Source of the DNA: Mastacembelus armatus | Taxonomy: Eukaryota; Chordata; Actinopteri; Synbranchiformes; Mastacembelidae | Direction: 5' to 3' | DNA length: 64,000 nt | NCBI RefSeq assembly: GCF_900324485.2 | Contig: NC_046640.1 | Coordinates: 8,711,857-8,775,856, forward strand | Part shown: in pieces, positions 30,701 through 43,685 of the stretch | How the letters are laid out: every line of letters starts with the position of its first letter | Numbering within the stretch: the stretch's first letter is position 1 | Notes under the pieces: generated by a model | What the model was told of the DNA's origin: nothing | The model's input: only the letters and a program-made list of their open reading frames with translations | Database searches by the model: none | Made by a program: the position numbers and the translations under genes

Positions 30701-32733
30701 AAATTAAATTTTAAATTCTGGGCAACTTGCTCAAGTTGACTTTGAACAAACAAATCCCTCTTTTAATAAAATGTAATTTCTTTCTTTTCATACTCAGCTA
30801 TAAACACCTTGTCCATGGAGGCAAAACCACCAGAAAATATTAACATTTTCCCTATTACCTTAAAGGAGCTGGCAAACCGCAGTGACCCACAGGAAAAGGA
30901 GAGGGCCTGGACCAGTCGTCCATGAAGTACCTGCATGAGAAACATCACCACGCTCTTTACAAAACACCACATTCACTGTGGAAAGTTTATACACATAACA
31001 AATCCTCTCTTCATGAAGGTGATAATATTCAGATTTGGTGGAAACTGATTGTTTAAAAAATGTTACTGTTAAACTGGATTGCAATATTCTGTTTCTATTT
31101 TGTCCACCACATTTTTTTTATCAGTGAAGCTAGGGTAAGTCGTAGAAACGTCTGTTATAACTGAGTGTACAGTACTAGTGGTTTACCAGGCAGCATGTTA
31201 ACACAACACTACACATGCCCTGTCTGCTTTTCAGGTGATTACATTGTATCCAGCCTGGAGAATACACACAAACACCAGGCCTGTGTCAGCTGTTTTGTCT
31301 GCAGATCACAGTATGTAGGTAGTCACACATACTTATAGGAGACAGCCAGTGATAAGTGCTGTGCCCCAAATACAACAAGACACATAGTGTACGCACGCAG
31401 CAATCTACTTTTTAAAACATCATATGTGGCTTATAAAATGTTAAAAACATAGCAGGAACAAGCTGAATGAAAAACTGTATCTCTTCCGAAACCACAGCAG
31501 CAAAGAAAACAGCCTGAGCAAGTGTAACTGGTTTCACTGGCTTTCTGGACTGTGCATACCCCCTGAATTTATGATGTTAGTATTTCCCGTCATGTCCCGT
31601 CAAGGTTAAGTTAACATGGTCATAGATAAATTCTTATCTATTCAGTTTAATGTGGGGTTTGTCAGGATGGGATGTTCTTTTAATTGCTGTTTAATCTGCA
31701 TATGGACACTTTATCCAGGCAATTTAACACCTGTAAAACCGGTAGGGCTCTTGATAATAAATAGTAAACGCGAGTAAACATAATAAACAGTGAATGAGTA
31801 ACCCTAACCCTACTGATGTTATCCTGTATGCCATGCTATGTTATGTGTCAGTCATATTTTTGTCAACACAGATGCAGCCACAGCCATTCTCAAGCAGTGG
31901 TATAGAGAGCTGTATAATTGGTGCCTTAGTTCCTACAAAAAGCTGCACAGCTACTCTGCTACAGGAGTGTGTGCATTTTGAATGAATAATGCCAGTTTTG
32001 CTTGGATTGCAATCACATGTATATTGAAGTACATATATTTGCTGTGACGTTGCGATAATGCATTAAATGCCTGCATGAAACTATCCTGTTTTTGTTCACT
32101 TGATCCATGTATCTTAAGACACGGACGCACGCCAAACTCAATGTAAAGTTTCGGGGTTTTTAGGAATATCTTCTAATCGCGTAGCATACTCCCATAACAG
32201 AAATGATCTCATAGCTACTTCATAACCAGTAGGTTATGTTTTCCAATTCGGTATACAAATAATCTACCAAATGTCCGTATTAAATCATAATGACCTAACT
32301 GAACTATCACTATCCACCAAAATCGGAAAAGGTAAGCTGTGTAAAGTTGGGTCGAAGAAAAAGTAAGACATATATATATAAAACTATATATAATTTGTTG
32401 GACTGGACGTCAGCCGAAATTGTTATCACTTCTTAAAGATTTACAAAATACTTGATTTGCAAGACGAACAGTTGCTGACAATGAAGAGTTTTTAGTTCCC
32501 ATATTTCTGAATGAGGTTTGGTTCATTGTAAATTCCTGTTATGATGCAATGTTTGGCCGCTCCGGGCGGCGGGACAGACACATCTGTCCGTGTAAAGCCG
32601 CCGCTGTTATCGCACTCGGTCATTACAGGATTACACATCACATATTTGGGTGAATCATTTACCCCAACAGCCCTTTGTAAACAAATAATACACAGACACT
32701 GGTCAGTGAACTCACCGTCCGGAGGGCTGCCAT
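24752..32733 (-). CDS. bcat2: Mitochondrial branched-chain amino acid aminotransferase
   Basis: PLP-dependent class IV aminotransferase that converts Leu, Ile and Val with 2-oxoglutarate to branched-chain keto acids and glutamate, the first step of their catabolism. Eleven coding exons (minus strand): 32716-32733, 30859-30930, 30239-30439, 29905-30015, 28957-29076, 28470-28633, 26520-26662, 26308-26393, 25553-25693, 25195-25269, 24752-24793; all phases join to 390 aa (human BCAT2 is 392). The first ~30 residues ([18 protein letters not shown]...) are basic and amphipathic with no acidic residue, a mitochondrial presequence, which separates it from cytosolic bcat1. The PLP-lysine motif YKMGGNYGPT spans the exon 6/7 junction. 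The redox CxxC is present as CVVC. Other blocks: [46 protein letters not shown]. An L2-type LINE fragment abuts the acceptor of exon 7. hsd17b14 lies upstream on the same strand, as near neighbours in human. Confidence 0.97.
26665..27245 (-). mobile_element. L2-type LINE 3' fragment in bcat2 intron 6
   Basis: On the minus strand, 27137-26871 and the sequence just upstream encode the C-terminal end of an L2/CR1-type reverse transcriptase [59 protein letters not shown]. The non-coding tail TGCTATACAAATAAATTTGC ends in TTGCC repeats at about 26665. The 5' part is missing, as is usual for truncated LINE copies. The tail runs straight into the splice acceptor of bcat2 exon 7. Confidence 0.8.
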
Positions 32734-33424
32734 CCCCGCTACGTAACGACGATAAACGAATTACTTGTTCGTGTGGAAACAAACACTCAGAGTCAAAGTT
32801 CCGCTTTGAAACCCCCGAGACACTGTGCAACTCAAGACAAAAAACTCACAGACAAATTACGAACTTCGGGATCTAAATCTTTTAACCTAAACACGCAACC
32901 CAGCTGGTCTATGTTTATGACAACTTGTGACTACTTTTATTGTGTTAAAAATCTAAAGTTACACTGACTGCTCTATATAAATAATATTAGATAACAGACC
33001 GACAGAATCAATGAAATAAAACAGTTGTCTTGTTATAGTGACTTTTTCCTAACCGATGAAACCTTATTCAAAATGTCAATGGAGGCGTGACAGGAGCGTA
33101 ACACCTCATTGGTCGTCGCCAGCACGCTCAGAGTGGAGGTTATTAGAGGTCACAGAGGATGGTGCTGATTGGTGGATCAGTGGGGAGTGGACCAGGTCAT
33201 GTTACACCGGAGGTCAGGATGCCCAGTGAACCTCAAGTAGGAAATTTGTAGAACAAGGTGAAAAAACTGGAACTTTATTTCAGTGAGTGGAAATCCTCTT
33301 GTGTTAGAAGTGTTAGGCATCGATCGTAGTAATGTAACCAGCACATTGAAACAAGAATGAATCAACAATCTCTTTAACCGGCCGACCCACAACCTTGAAG
33401 ACAGGACTGTGGAGGTCAAGAGGT
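32734..33424. other. Intergenic region between bcat2 promoter and hsd17b14 3' end
   Basis: Holds the bcat2 5' UTR and promoter on the left and the hsd17b14 3' UTR on the right. A minus-strand AATAAA (plus-strand TTTATT at 33274-33279) probably ends hsd17b14 about 150 bp after its stop. Confidence 0.55.
33108..33172 (-). promoter_or_regulatory. Two CCAAT boxes upstream of bcat2
   Basis: ATTGG at 33108-33112 and 33168-33172 read CCAAT on the bcat2 strand (CCAATGAGG and CCAATCAGC), 60 bp apart and 375-440 bp before the bcat2 ATG. Both fit the NF-Y consensus. They are probably part of the bcat2 promoter; the transcription start is not known. Confidence 0.45.
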
Positions 33425-34809
33425 TCAGGATGGGATCTGGCTCTTGAAGCCGTAGTTGAGTTCAGCCCCTCCGCTGAGCAGCAGGTCTATTCCGGTGCAG
33501 AAAGTGGCATCGGCAGCCAGATACAGGGCGGCGAGCCCACACTCCACCTCAGTCCCCATGCGACCCATCAGCTGTTAGACAAGACACATGTCATTTCCCA
33601 TGCTGCTTCGTTTCTCAGCGCCACAGCTTTATGTTTGTGCTGTGCAACTTACTTGTGTTTAAGTGTGTTTCTATACTTCTGCAGCTGTTCACACAAATGC
33701 TGTTACACTGCTATTAAACTCTAGAATGCAGTTTGGCTCTGAATTATTTGCCAATTAAAAAAACAAAAAAAAACAAGCTCAGGCTCTTTGGCACCACAGT
33801 CTCGTTTCTCCTCCTCATTGTATCACTGTCTGTTTTTCTGACTGGGGGGAAAGAAAAGCTCTAATTTACGTGGCAAAACAAACCAGTGTTGTAGAAACTC
33901 TCCTGTCTAGGTCCAAGAATGAAGGTGTTAACATTTACAACACTGCAGTCTGAATCATTGACACAACAGCATTGCAGGAGCTGCAGTGGCGTCCCAGTTT
34001 GTCTGCTGCAAACACTGAGTAGAAACTAAGAAACCCAAGTAATTTTGCTTCTTCACTCAGAATTTATCTGATAAATGTTGCAAAGAAACAAAACCACTAA
34101 CATCTAACCTGATGCCACACCTTGTATTTTACAAGATTATTGCATAAATGTCATTATTACTGAAAGCCTTTGCTGCATAACAGTAGGTGTACTGTTAAAC
34201 ACACCGACCTATCTCTTTGACACTCCCATTTTTCTGTTTAAGAACTTGCCTGAGCATTTTCTCCCATTTTAATGGCTGCTGCAGCATCTGGCGTCTGTCC
34301 TGCCAATTCTTCCCACAAAGGTGTCAGCACATTACCTGGAGAAATGCTGCAAACACAACGTGCACAGTGTTATCAAGCAACAAACCGTACTATTAGACCT
34401 GCAGACTTAACAAGTGAATAATACTTTATATCATTCATGTAAATGTATACGGAAAGGCAATCTCAAAAGGATTTATTCAAAACTAGAACCAGGCCTCTGT
34501 ACTTTTTGCAGTAACTCAACTCTTATGTGTTTATATAATTTTGTGTTATTTTGTTATTTAACAATAAATATGTCAAATTCATCAGTGACAATTCCAATAA
34601 TCAATGTTTATAAGTCAGAAAGTTTTACAAAAATGCCAAACACCTATAGGCTACAGGTTCTTTACTTTGACTTAGTGTTCTGCTTTATGTCATGTTTGGT
34701 ACAATGTGTCACACACAGTACACACACTGTAGGACATAGATCTGGGTCTCTCATTTTGGGTCTCATTAGGCATCAGTGGACAGCATCTATAAGTACATTT
34801 ATTTAACCA

Positions 34810-34862
<53 letters not shown>

Positions 34863-36945
34863 CATGGCTTGGGATCTCTTAAATATACATGAGGCCTCTT
34901 TTCTCCAACAAACCGCTCAGATGATTTAATTTAAATTGATTCTTCAGGAAAACTGAACAACTATCCAATATTTCACATAAAGCAAAGATGGCAGAACATT
35001 TTTTTAATATATATTTTCAAGCAGAACTTTGTTCTTTGTTTATTTTTCTGTCGTGTGATCTATGGTGAGATGTTTCATCACTTCTTTGTTGAGCCTTTAG
35101 CAGGGAGGGGGGTTGGTCTCTGGGAAGGAAAACCACCGGACTAAACTAGCTAATTGGATATAAAGCAGGTAAAACTAGCTCCACCTCGAGCAGCTGTTAC
35201 AGTAAAATGCTGTTGAAACATTAATGCAACAGGATTCACACTCTAATACTGTCAGGAATAATAATATATCAGCCACAGAGGAGATTTTACTACAGAATAA
35301 ATACTTTTAATTTTGACCCAGTGAGTAGGCCATGTAAAATATAGTAGTACATTTAATGTTATTATTGTAACAGTTAATGTTTTTTTTTTTTTGTTTGTTT
35401 TATATATACTTAAATTAATTTAAGTATCTTTTATGTATTGTATCCTTGGGGTGGTTTGTATTGAATGAAATGGCAAAATAAAACTGGAAGACAGAAATCT
35501 GAATAAAGCAGCTTGTACAAAGAAACCAGTTGGGGCTCACCAGTTGACTCTCACATTATAACGACTTTCATCCACAGCCATCGCCTTTGTCATGGAAATG
35601 ATCGCCCCCTTGTGGAGAAAATACCACATTACAGGAATGTATTTTCTCTTCAGCTAAGACTTGACTGATTGAATGTGAGCATGCTGCATTGATAATTAAT
35701 GCACCTTGGTTGCGACGTACGGTGCAGCATCCTTCTGCCCGATGGTGCCCACAAGACTGGAAACATTAATGATGTTCCCTTGACGCTGTCGCAAATATGG
35801 CAACGCATACTGCAGAGAGTGTGAGGCCTGTAATCAGTTCAAAGATCCTGTGTGTGCACTCGTGTGTCTACATGTGTGTGATCAGTGATTGCAAGTCAAA
35901 ATGTTCAGTGTTAAACGTCAAAGTTCTGTGCCTCTATAGAAAGTTTGGGTCAAGTGCAAACACAAAGTGGAAACATTACTTTAGAAGCCAAGAAGTAGCT
36001 TATGAGATTCAGATTCAGCAGCTCTCTGAACTCCTCTGCTGTGGTGACATCAGTAAGTTTCTGAGGCGGGTCTGGGGGGAAACAGTTCAAAAAGAATCAG
36101 GCAGCAGAAGCATCCTAATGACCCCATCATCACTTCTGTTACAAGGGGAACAAAAACAAGAGCGAGACTCACGCCACCCTGCGTTGTTGACCAGGCAGTC
36201 GATGTGTCCATGACGCTCCACGGTGACTGCAATCAATCTCTGCACAATAAGACAAGCTGTGTTAGAAGAAGCAGCAGGCCAGAAAAACAAGACACCAAAA
36301 AGATCTGCATTATTACTGATTTACTTTAATTTCCCTGTAACTGTTCAGCATTTTACCAGCATTATGTTTAAATCATTGAGAGCATTGCTCTCACAGCTGA
36401 AAATCATGCCTGGCCTTGAGGTGCAGTCAGGTGATAAACACCTCAGGTCTTGTGACTGTCCACTTCATCAGGGAGCTGTAAGTCTATGCACAGCAGGTCC
36501 TGAGCAGCAGCACTGAAGTTGGACTTTACCTTGATGTCCTCTTCTTTGGAGATGTCACATGTGATAAATTTGCATGAGCCTGGCCCTGTGTTGTTTAGCT
36601 CCGCCTCCAGAGCCTGACCTGCATCACCTGTAATAGTATACATAATATAATATATCTATAGTGATTATAGTGACATATACCCAGATTGTAGTCACATTTA
36701 AAGTTTAAATGGTACAGTCAAGCAGAATGAAAAATAATAATACTAACCTCCTCTTGCACAAAACACCACAGTGGCACCATTCTCCACTAAAAAGAGATGC
36801 CAAGATGTTTAGTGTCCTGCTTTCATTACAGCCACATGTCCAGCAAAATGAAATAAACCACCATACCAAACACTTTGACAATCCCTCTGCCAATCCCTTT
36901 CGATCCTCCAGTGACTACGACCACTTTGTTGTGGTAGCGTAACAT
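33425..36945 (-). CDS. hsd17b14: 17-beta-hydroxysteroid dehydrogenase 14 (short-chain dehydrogenase)
   Basis: NAD-dependent short-chain dehydrogenase/reductase; the human enzyme (DHRS10) oxidises 17-beta-hydroxysteroids and L-fucose. Nine exons: 36867-36945, 36748-36786, 36530-36627, 36173-36239, 35980-36071, 35705-35809, 35541-35608, 34250-34346 and 33425-33571, joining to 263 aa (human 270). Classical SDR motifs are present: TGGSKGIG (nucleotide binding), CDIS, NNAG, the catalytic serine in INVSSLVG, and YVATK (catalytic Tyr and Lys). The substrate-loop region reads [17 protein letters not shown] and the C-terminal part [17 protein letters not shown], both close to HSD17B14. The start [14 protein letters not shown] is chosen because it matches family N-termini; an in-frame ATG 21 codons upstream would give an unusual extension. 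The intron after exon 8 begins GCAAGT, a GC-AG intron. No transmembrane or targeting segment is seen, so it is likely cytosolic. Confidence 0.95.
34811..34862. repeat. (TCTA)n microsatellite
   Basis: About thirteen perfect TCTA units, in an hsd17b14 intron. Likely polymorphic. Confidence 0.95.
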
Positions 36946-37336
36946 TTCCGCTGAAACTATGAACCAGCTCGTAAAACGACGCACAGTCTTTCTGTTTGCT
37001 GCACACAAGGTCGGATTCTTTGTTTTTACTGCCTGCGTTTTAAAGTTTCACCGCAGACCTAAGTCTCTTCCTGTTCACTGTCTCTTACACTTTGTCAAAT
37101 TATCGCAAATATCAGCGAGATTTTGAGTGTAAAGTTCAAAGTTCCGCCAAAAATATCCGAGGTTTGCACTGCTGCCTTCAAGTGCAGGCGGGGAAAATTG
37201 GGAATCACAAGTTCTTTTTAAAAATTTTACAGGAAATTAACACACTATTAAGAAAGCCTAGTTAAGTCACGTCCAAACTTTTATGGCTGCTGAAAAATAC
37301 ATCTGTAACAGGACTGCAGCTGTGTCCCCCTGGACA

Positions 37337-37380
<44 letters not shown>

Positions 37381-39043
37381 GAGAGAGAAAGCTTAGTTGC
37401 AGTATTTGAAAGCAACTTTGTGCAAAGTGTCAGTGTGCCTGTTATGGGTATTGTGGTTTTACAGCTCACAAACACAGTACCACATAGAGATGCTTGACTA
37501 CAGACTTCAAGATGTGTCTATCCAGATTTATTCTGAATATATAACAAAGTCCGGTCTGGCATGTCAAGTTGTCTTGCTGTTTTATTTGATAGGGTTTAAA
37601 TTTGCATAGAAATCTGCAAAAACCAAGCCAACGTTAAATGTATGTTCATTTGAAAACAGATGATAACATCAAAGCCATTAAAGGAGTTAGACCACATATT
37701 GTCTGTCTCATCACAGAGTGCAAGTCACTGATCACAATACAAAAACCTTGACTTTCTTAGATGTTTCTTTTTTTACATCATAGTTTAGTTTTGCATGCAT
37801 GCAAAGATGTACAGAATGATTAAATGAGTGAGGTCTGTTGGGAGCAGAAAAAGGGAGAGAAGCGGCAGTGGTGCTGTTGGATGAGGACGTTACAGATTGA
37901 ATTTCAGCCCAACAGCATTCCCTGTGAGCAGACTGAGCTTGACAAGGGAGCAAATAGCGACACCGTGTGACCTACAAACAAGCTTAACTGTCTTAACTTC
38001 ACCGAGGCTTCAGATTAACACCACAGCAGCTCCTGAAGGAGCCATGCTGCTCCCTGTGCTTTGCCCCTCTCCCCTCCCAAACGTGACACATGAAGCTGGG
38101 GGCTATGAAGCAGGAGGAGGGGTTGTCTAGACATCTTAACGAGGGAACTGATGCACAAACGGTCTCAGAAAGAGGGAAGGGTGAACCCAAAACGCACCCT
38201 GAGGTGGCGGCACAGTGGGAGAGTCATGGAGGTGTTATTAGGTGGAATTAGCAGTTCTGGGAGGGAGGCTGGAGAACGGTCAGTCTGAGTTTGGTTTCCA
38301 CAGGGTGAACTGGACATGGTGATAAACTAGTGATGAGCATGACACTGATTGCATGCATGGAGATTTTTGCATGGAGGGTCTTTATAATACAATGTAAAAT
38401 ACAGACGAAAATGGTGGTAGAAGTTAAAAGTTTTGTGAAAAACCTGCTAAAACAGAAATTTGTATATACATTCTGCATGTCTTGACAATGTTCAGCATTT
38501 TAATCATGTTCAATCTAACATATGTCTATATAGCCTTATCCTCAGTAATGTAAATGAAATATCTTTCTAGTGCCCAGATGATCAGCTGAATAAAAACTTG
38601 AGGTGAGATCTTGATCTTTTTATACTTTAGTTGGCTGTTTATTCTGGACATCTGGCTAAAACTAACACAGTCCTATAAAGTGTTCAGTTTTTGCTACAAC
38701 TGATTTGCAGAGGTGTTGATCCAACACAACAATCGTTATGCAGGATGGAATCTGTGCTGCCGCTGAACTGTATACAAATGGGCTGCTCAAAATAATGGAA
38801 ACACTCTACAGTTGAATCAACATCTCTTAAAAACAGTGTCAAAAAATATATTCACTAAGGGAGAATTAATTGGAGGACTGTTGTATTGGGTGGTATTAGC
38901 TTTAGTTGGGTCTACTCAATAAAACTAGCAACTGTGTGGATATTTAACATATAAGACGTGTATAGCACATAAATATGCTAGAATAAAAATGATGTGTTAT
39001 TATTATTATTTCAGCTCCATTTGTTGTGTAATTTTTTTTTCAG
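36946..39043. other. Divergent hsd17b14/kcna7 intergenic region
   Basis: Head-to-head spacing of about 2.1 kb. It holds the hsd17b14 promoter on the left and, probably, a non-coding first exon of kcna7, because an acceptor (nine T then CAG) sits at 39043 just before the kcna7 ATG exon. Apart from the (CA)n tract no element is recognised. Confidence 0.5.
37341..37389. repeat. (CA)n-(GA)n microsatellite
   Basis: Eighteen CA units at 37341-37376 followed by a short GA run. Confidence 0.95.
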
Positions 39044-39095
39044 AGCAAAGAGGCAAGAAAAGTAAGAGAACGAAGAAAGAAACAAAGCCTGACAG

Positions 39096-42000
39096 ATGGA
39101 TAATCAAGACAAGGGAGGAGGAGGGAAGCCAGAAAAACAGAAAGCTGAGGAAGTGGGTGATGAAGACAAGGGGACCAAAGACAAACACAACAAGCTGGAA
39201 AAGCACAAAAGTGAGAAAGGGCCAGGCAGAGAAGCCAGAAGGGAGAACCGTCGCTGTCAGTGGAGGAGCGGCTGGGCTCTGAGTGAACGCCTGGTCATCA
39301 ATGTGTCAGGGATGCGTTACGAGACCCAGCTCCGCACTCTCGCTCAGTTCCCCAACTCTCTGCTGGGCGACCCCGAACGTCGACTTCGCTACTTTGACCC
39401 CATCAGGAATGAACTCTTCCTTGACAGGAGCCGCATCTGCTTTGATGCCATCCTCTACTTCTACCAGTCAGGAGGGAGGCTGCGAAGGCCTGCCAACATC
39501 CCCTTGGACATTTTCCTGGAGGAGCTGAGGTTCTATGAACTTGGAGAAGAGATCATCGATCGCTTCAAGGAAGACGAAGGTTTCCCCAAGGAGGAGGTGA
39601 GACCCTTACCCACCAACAAGTTGCAGCGCCGCCTCTGGATGCTGTTTGAGTATCCAGAGTCGTCCAGTGGTGCTCGGATCATCGCCATCATCAGCGTCAT
39701 GGTCATTGTGATCTCCATTCTCATCTTCTGCCTGGAGACTCTGCCTGAGTTCAGGAGTGAGAAGGAACACAGGGAGGTGAGGATGGGTTACATGGTGTGG
39801 ACACATACAAGAGCCATGGATGAGTGATAGGGAGGAGCAGAGAAGACTCACAAGGCTTCAGGTGTAGTTTAAATTAGTGGAAATTCATGTTAAGGAAAGA
39901 AACAACCAGACAAGTGGAAGGAAGTGCAGGTAGCAGACAGGGAGCAAAGAAACCAGAGGTTAACCACACAGGGATAACGTGCTGACAAAGGCGACTACAA
40001 AAAATAGCAGACAGGGAAGAGAAGGCAAGCCAGAGGTTTTCCTGACATTATTTTGGACTCGTCATAAAACCTGATCCGCTCAGGTTGAGGGGAAGAGGCA
40101 TCAAAAGATGAGGAGAGCAGTTGAATTGTTGGTGGAAAGAAGTAAAGAAAGAGGAGATGGAGACAGAGCAGGTTGGATGGAGGTTTACTGTTAGAGTAGG
40201 GATACATTGTCACGATGCTATGTCTTGTCAGCCACTCAGAGATGACTGCCCGAGCCAACAAATGCTTTTAGATGGAGAAGTGCTGAGAAGAGAGAGGGAC
40301 AGTGATAGGAGTTTAGAGGTACAGAGAGAAGAGTGAAGGCAGCGGAATGAGGTGAGCATGTCTCACGTTACCCCTTGGAGATCTAAGAGACTAAATATAG
40401 AGGACAACCCTAGGGGCACATCAACACATAAATGAAGGTCTGTATTAATAAACACTGTGACTCATGGTGACACACTGGTAACGGCATGGAAAAGACGCTT
40501 GCAGATCAACTTTTCTGTTGACGGCTGCGAAATGAAATTAGCTTTGCACGCTCTCTGGTAACCTGGAGATGAAGCTGATTCTGAAGGTTCAGCCAGGTTA
40601 AGTGACACACAGCAATCGCTGCATTTACATTCCCCAGCACTGCCCCGTTACTCCCATACATAGATAGATAGGTTCACATGATCTCAGCTTTTGATGCTTT
40701 TAGGCGCTACGCAAACATAACCCCAACCTTCCATAGGCAATCACTCACTCTGCACATGGTGGGGAACAGACAAAATTGTTCTCTTAGGTCCTGATGTATG
40801 CATGTTATTGCTTCTGTATGAAAAAAAACAAAAAACATTTCAAGTCCCCCTACCCCCCTACCCACGCAAAGCTAATTTCATTTTGCAGCAGTGTCTCACT
40901 CGTAACGTAGTTGTAAAAATATATATGCATGTATGTTTACATTTTTTCACTATATCTTTACTATAACTCTCTCTGTGCACAGGTGGTGTATACCGAATGA
41001 CAGTGTAATTAAATACTAATTTGCTTTCATAAGGTCCGTGTTAAGTGTTGAAAAGTGCTGCACATTTCAGAAATATCATGATATCTTCTTACAGCAGCAT
41101 TATATTGTGCTACAACAATTTATAAACATTTATGTAATGGTTATAAATATTAAATAGAGGTGTTAAAGTGAAGTGTTAAACAAATTGATTTATACAACTC
41201 GTAGTTTTTTGCATTATGTTCAATGAGCAAGTTCAAACAAACTGCAAAATAGCTCAGTTTCTAAACTTCTGCACCCCAACACAGTAGAGATGAACTGAAT
41301 GTTGTTTCTGGCCACAAAATGATTTTAAAAATGTACAAATCTGCAAAGATATACAGATAATTCCAGATAGGTTTTCAAGATTTCACTCCCTTTTAGGACC
41401 CTTTCTCTACTGGCAACAGTTTTCAGTGTAACAATTTTGTTTTGAGCATTTTTCTGTTTTAGGAGTGGACAATAAGTTAAGAAAACCAGACAAAACAAGG
41501 TTCCTGCCCAGACTCAAGTATGCTGTGGTTCATGTTTGGCACATTAGACAGATGCACATTTTTTTGTGTGTCTTAAATCAACACTCCCATGTACACATGG
41601 GCTGTAGTAAAAATGTTGCCCCTCTTAGAGTTCCTCTTGTCCAAAGATTCCCTCCTAATTCAAATGCAATGTAAGAGATGGTGATAAACTCCACAGTACT
41701 CAGTCTGTATAAAAATGTATATTATATGAGTCATTTAAACCCATTTACTATCTCTTCAGAGTTAGTATGCACAATCCTAGTCATCAGTGTCCAAAAACTG
41801 TTCCAACACATGCAAAGTGCAGGACAGAGCTGTTTTAACACATACTTAAAATCTGAAATTATCCTTTAGCCTCTAGACAACCAGCAGAAATCTCTGAGTT
41901 GAAAAACCTCCCATAAAAAAACCTAAAGTTGTGTGCTTGACAACAATGCAAACTCATCTGTGATATGAGTGAGCCAACCTCTTAAGATACAAGGACACCC

Positions 42001-43685
42001 TAATCTGAGCTATATCTTAAAAAACATTTTGTAAGGTTTGAGAGCAGTTCGCGTTGTATATAAAAACAGAAATGAGTCAGATGGTCAGACAGAAAGATAA
42101 AAAAACATATAAACAGTGTCAGGGACACTATGTGCCCCAGGGCCAGCAAACGCTTAGAGTAGCCCTGCCTAACGTGTTTAAGGACACTAATGCCCAGTCA
42201 TGTCAAAGCTGGACTTACTTCCCAGAAAAAAAATCAGTTCTGTTAAACAAAGTATCCAATGCTTTGGTCGTGCTGTAGTCTAGAGGGTAATGCAACCCAG
42301 AGTCACATGAACGTAATGTTTTTTGTGTGTTTAAATATAGAGAAACTGATTTATATAAAAGTCTGCTAGGAAAAATAAAGCCAGGGGAATGAAAACCGAG
42401 AGGGGACAAAAGTTAGCACAGTATCACAGATCTCACAGGCTCAGTCAGATCCTGATAACAGATGTCATGCTCCAAATGTGCTGAAGACCAACGTTCAGAA
42501 TAATTGCTTCTTCTCACTTATCATCTGTACTTGCCATTTACTTCATCCTTGTTTTCTGTCTGTTTACTCTGGCCTCCATGGAGCTGTTTATGATTGCTCT
42601 ACCTTTCCCCTTTATTCTCATATTTCTCTAACTCATGTTTGATAAACAACAGATGATAGAATATAAATGGTATCTGTAGGGCAGAGCAGATCATATGTTT
42701 AGATTTTTTTTTTTTTAACCGTAATCACTTTTCCTCTGATTTACAGCAATACACCACCATACCTCATCCCACTATTGAGAATGAAACCATCTTGATCCCA
42801 CCTGGCTTCACTCCTTTCCAGGACCCTTTCTTCATCGTAGAGACAATCTGCATCTGCTGGTTCTCCTTTGAACTCATCGTGCGCTTCACCTGTGCCCCGA
42901 GCAAGATGTACTTTTTCAAAGACGTCATGAACACCATCGATTTTTTTGCCATCATTCCCTATTTCGTCACACTTGGCACGGAGCTGGCCAAGGACAAAGG
43001 TGCCCAGCCCTCCGTGTCTCTGGCCCTCATCAGGGTAATCAGGCTGGTGAGGGTCTTCAGGATCTTTAAGCTCTCTCGTCACTCCAAGGGCCTCCAGATC
43101 CTGGGCCAGACACTGAAGGCCAGTCTCAGAGAGCTTGCCCTGCTCATCTTCTTCCTCTTCATTGGTGTCATACTCTTCTCTAGCGCTGTCTACTTTGCAG
43201 AGGTGGACAGCGCTAACACAGCATTCACCAGCATCCCTGAGGCTTTCTGGTGGGCTGTGGTGACCATGACGACGGTTGGCTATGGGGACATGTACCCGGA
43301 GACGGTCGGAGGAAAGCTAGTGGGCTCCATGTGTGCCATCGCCGGCGTGCTCACCATCTCTCTTCCTGTGCCTGTTATCGTGTCCAACTTCAGTTACTTC
43401 TACCATCGAGATATGGAGTGTGAGGACACTACAGAGTACCATCACGTCCCCACGTCGCTCTGGGAAAAGGACAGAGAGGACGATGAAGAAGAGGAAGATC
43501 AGGATGGAATGGACGAGCGGGCTGAATACATGGGAGATTACACACCCCTGTATGGGCAGAACAACAGGGGTATCTGCCCTCCTCTCAATGGGACTCTTCT
43601 GACAGGGCTTTGTGCAGGGCAGATGGTTGGTGATCAGAGAGGAATAAACTTCTACCTCAAAGAACCTCTGATCACTCAGGTCTGA
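39096..43685 (+). CDS. kcna7: Voltage-gated potassium channel Kv1.7 (Shaker type)
   Basis: Plasma-membrane delayed-rectifier K+ channel subunit that forms tetramers. Two coding exons, 39096-39776 and 42747-43685, join in phase 0 to 539 aa (human 456). Order: a charged Lys/Glu-rich N-terminal extension (~residues 1-60), the T1 tetramerisation domain ([44 protein letters not shown]), S1 ([20 protein letters not shown]), then S2 ([16 protein letters not shown]), S3, S4 with regular arginines ([20 protein letters not shown]), S5, the pore with TMTTVGYGD, and S6 with [15 protein letters not shown]. The C-terminus ends ITQV, a class I PDZ-type ligand; human ends VTEV. An intron in the S1-S2 loop is known for KCNA7 and sets it apart from the other, mostly intronless, Kv1 coding regions. 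An acidic DDEEEEDQD run lies after S6. A non-coding exon upstream is implied by the acceptor at 39043. Confidence 0.95.

Noticed and set aside
34414-34806. 130-codon plus-strand ORF in an hsd17b14 intron
   Set aside because: AT-rich chance ORF with no domain, running toward the TCTA microsatellite. No splice or promoter context.
35797-36213. 138-codon plus-strand ORF
   Set aside because: It crosses hsd17b14 exons 4-6 on the opposite strand and is a shadow of them.
36946-37008. Upstream in-frame ATG giving hsd17b14 a 21-residue extension
   Set aside because: The extension resembles no family N-terminus, while the downstream ATG gives the usual short lead into the TGGSKGIG motif.
39777-39827. 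Reading kcna7 exon 1 straight through to the stop at 39825-39827
   Set aside because: A GAG/GTGAGG donor at 39777 joins in phase to 42747 and restores S2-S6. Reading through would leave a T1-S1 fragment. A truncated isoform cannot be excluded but has no support here.
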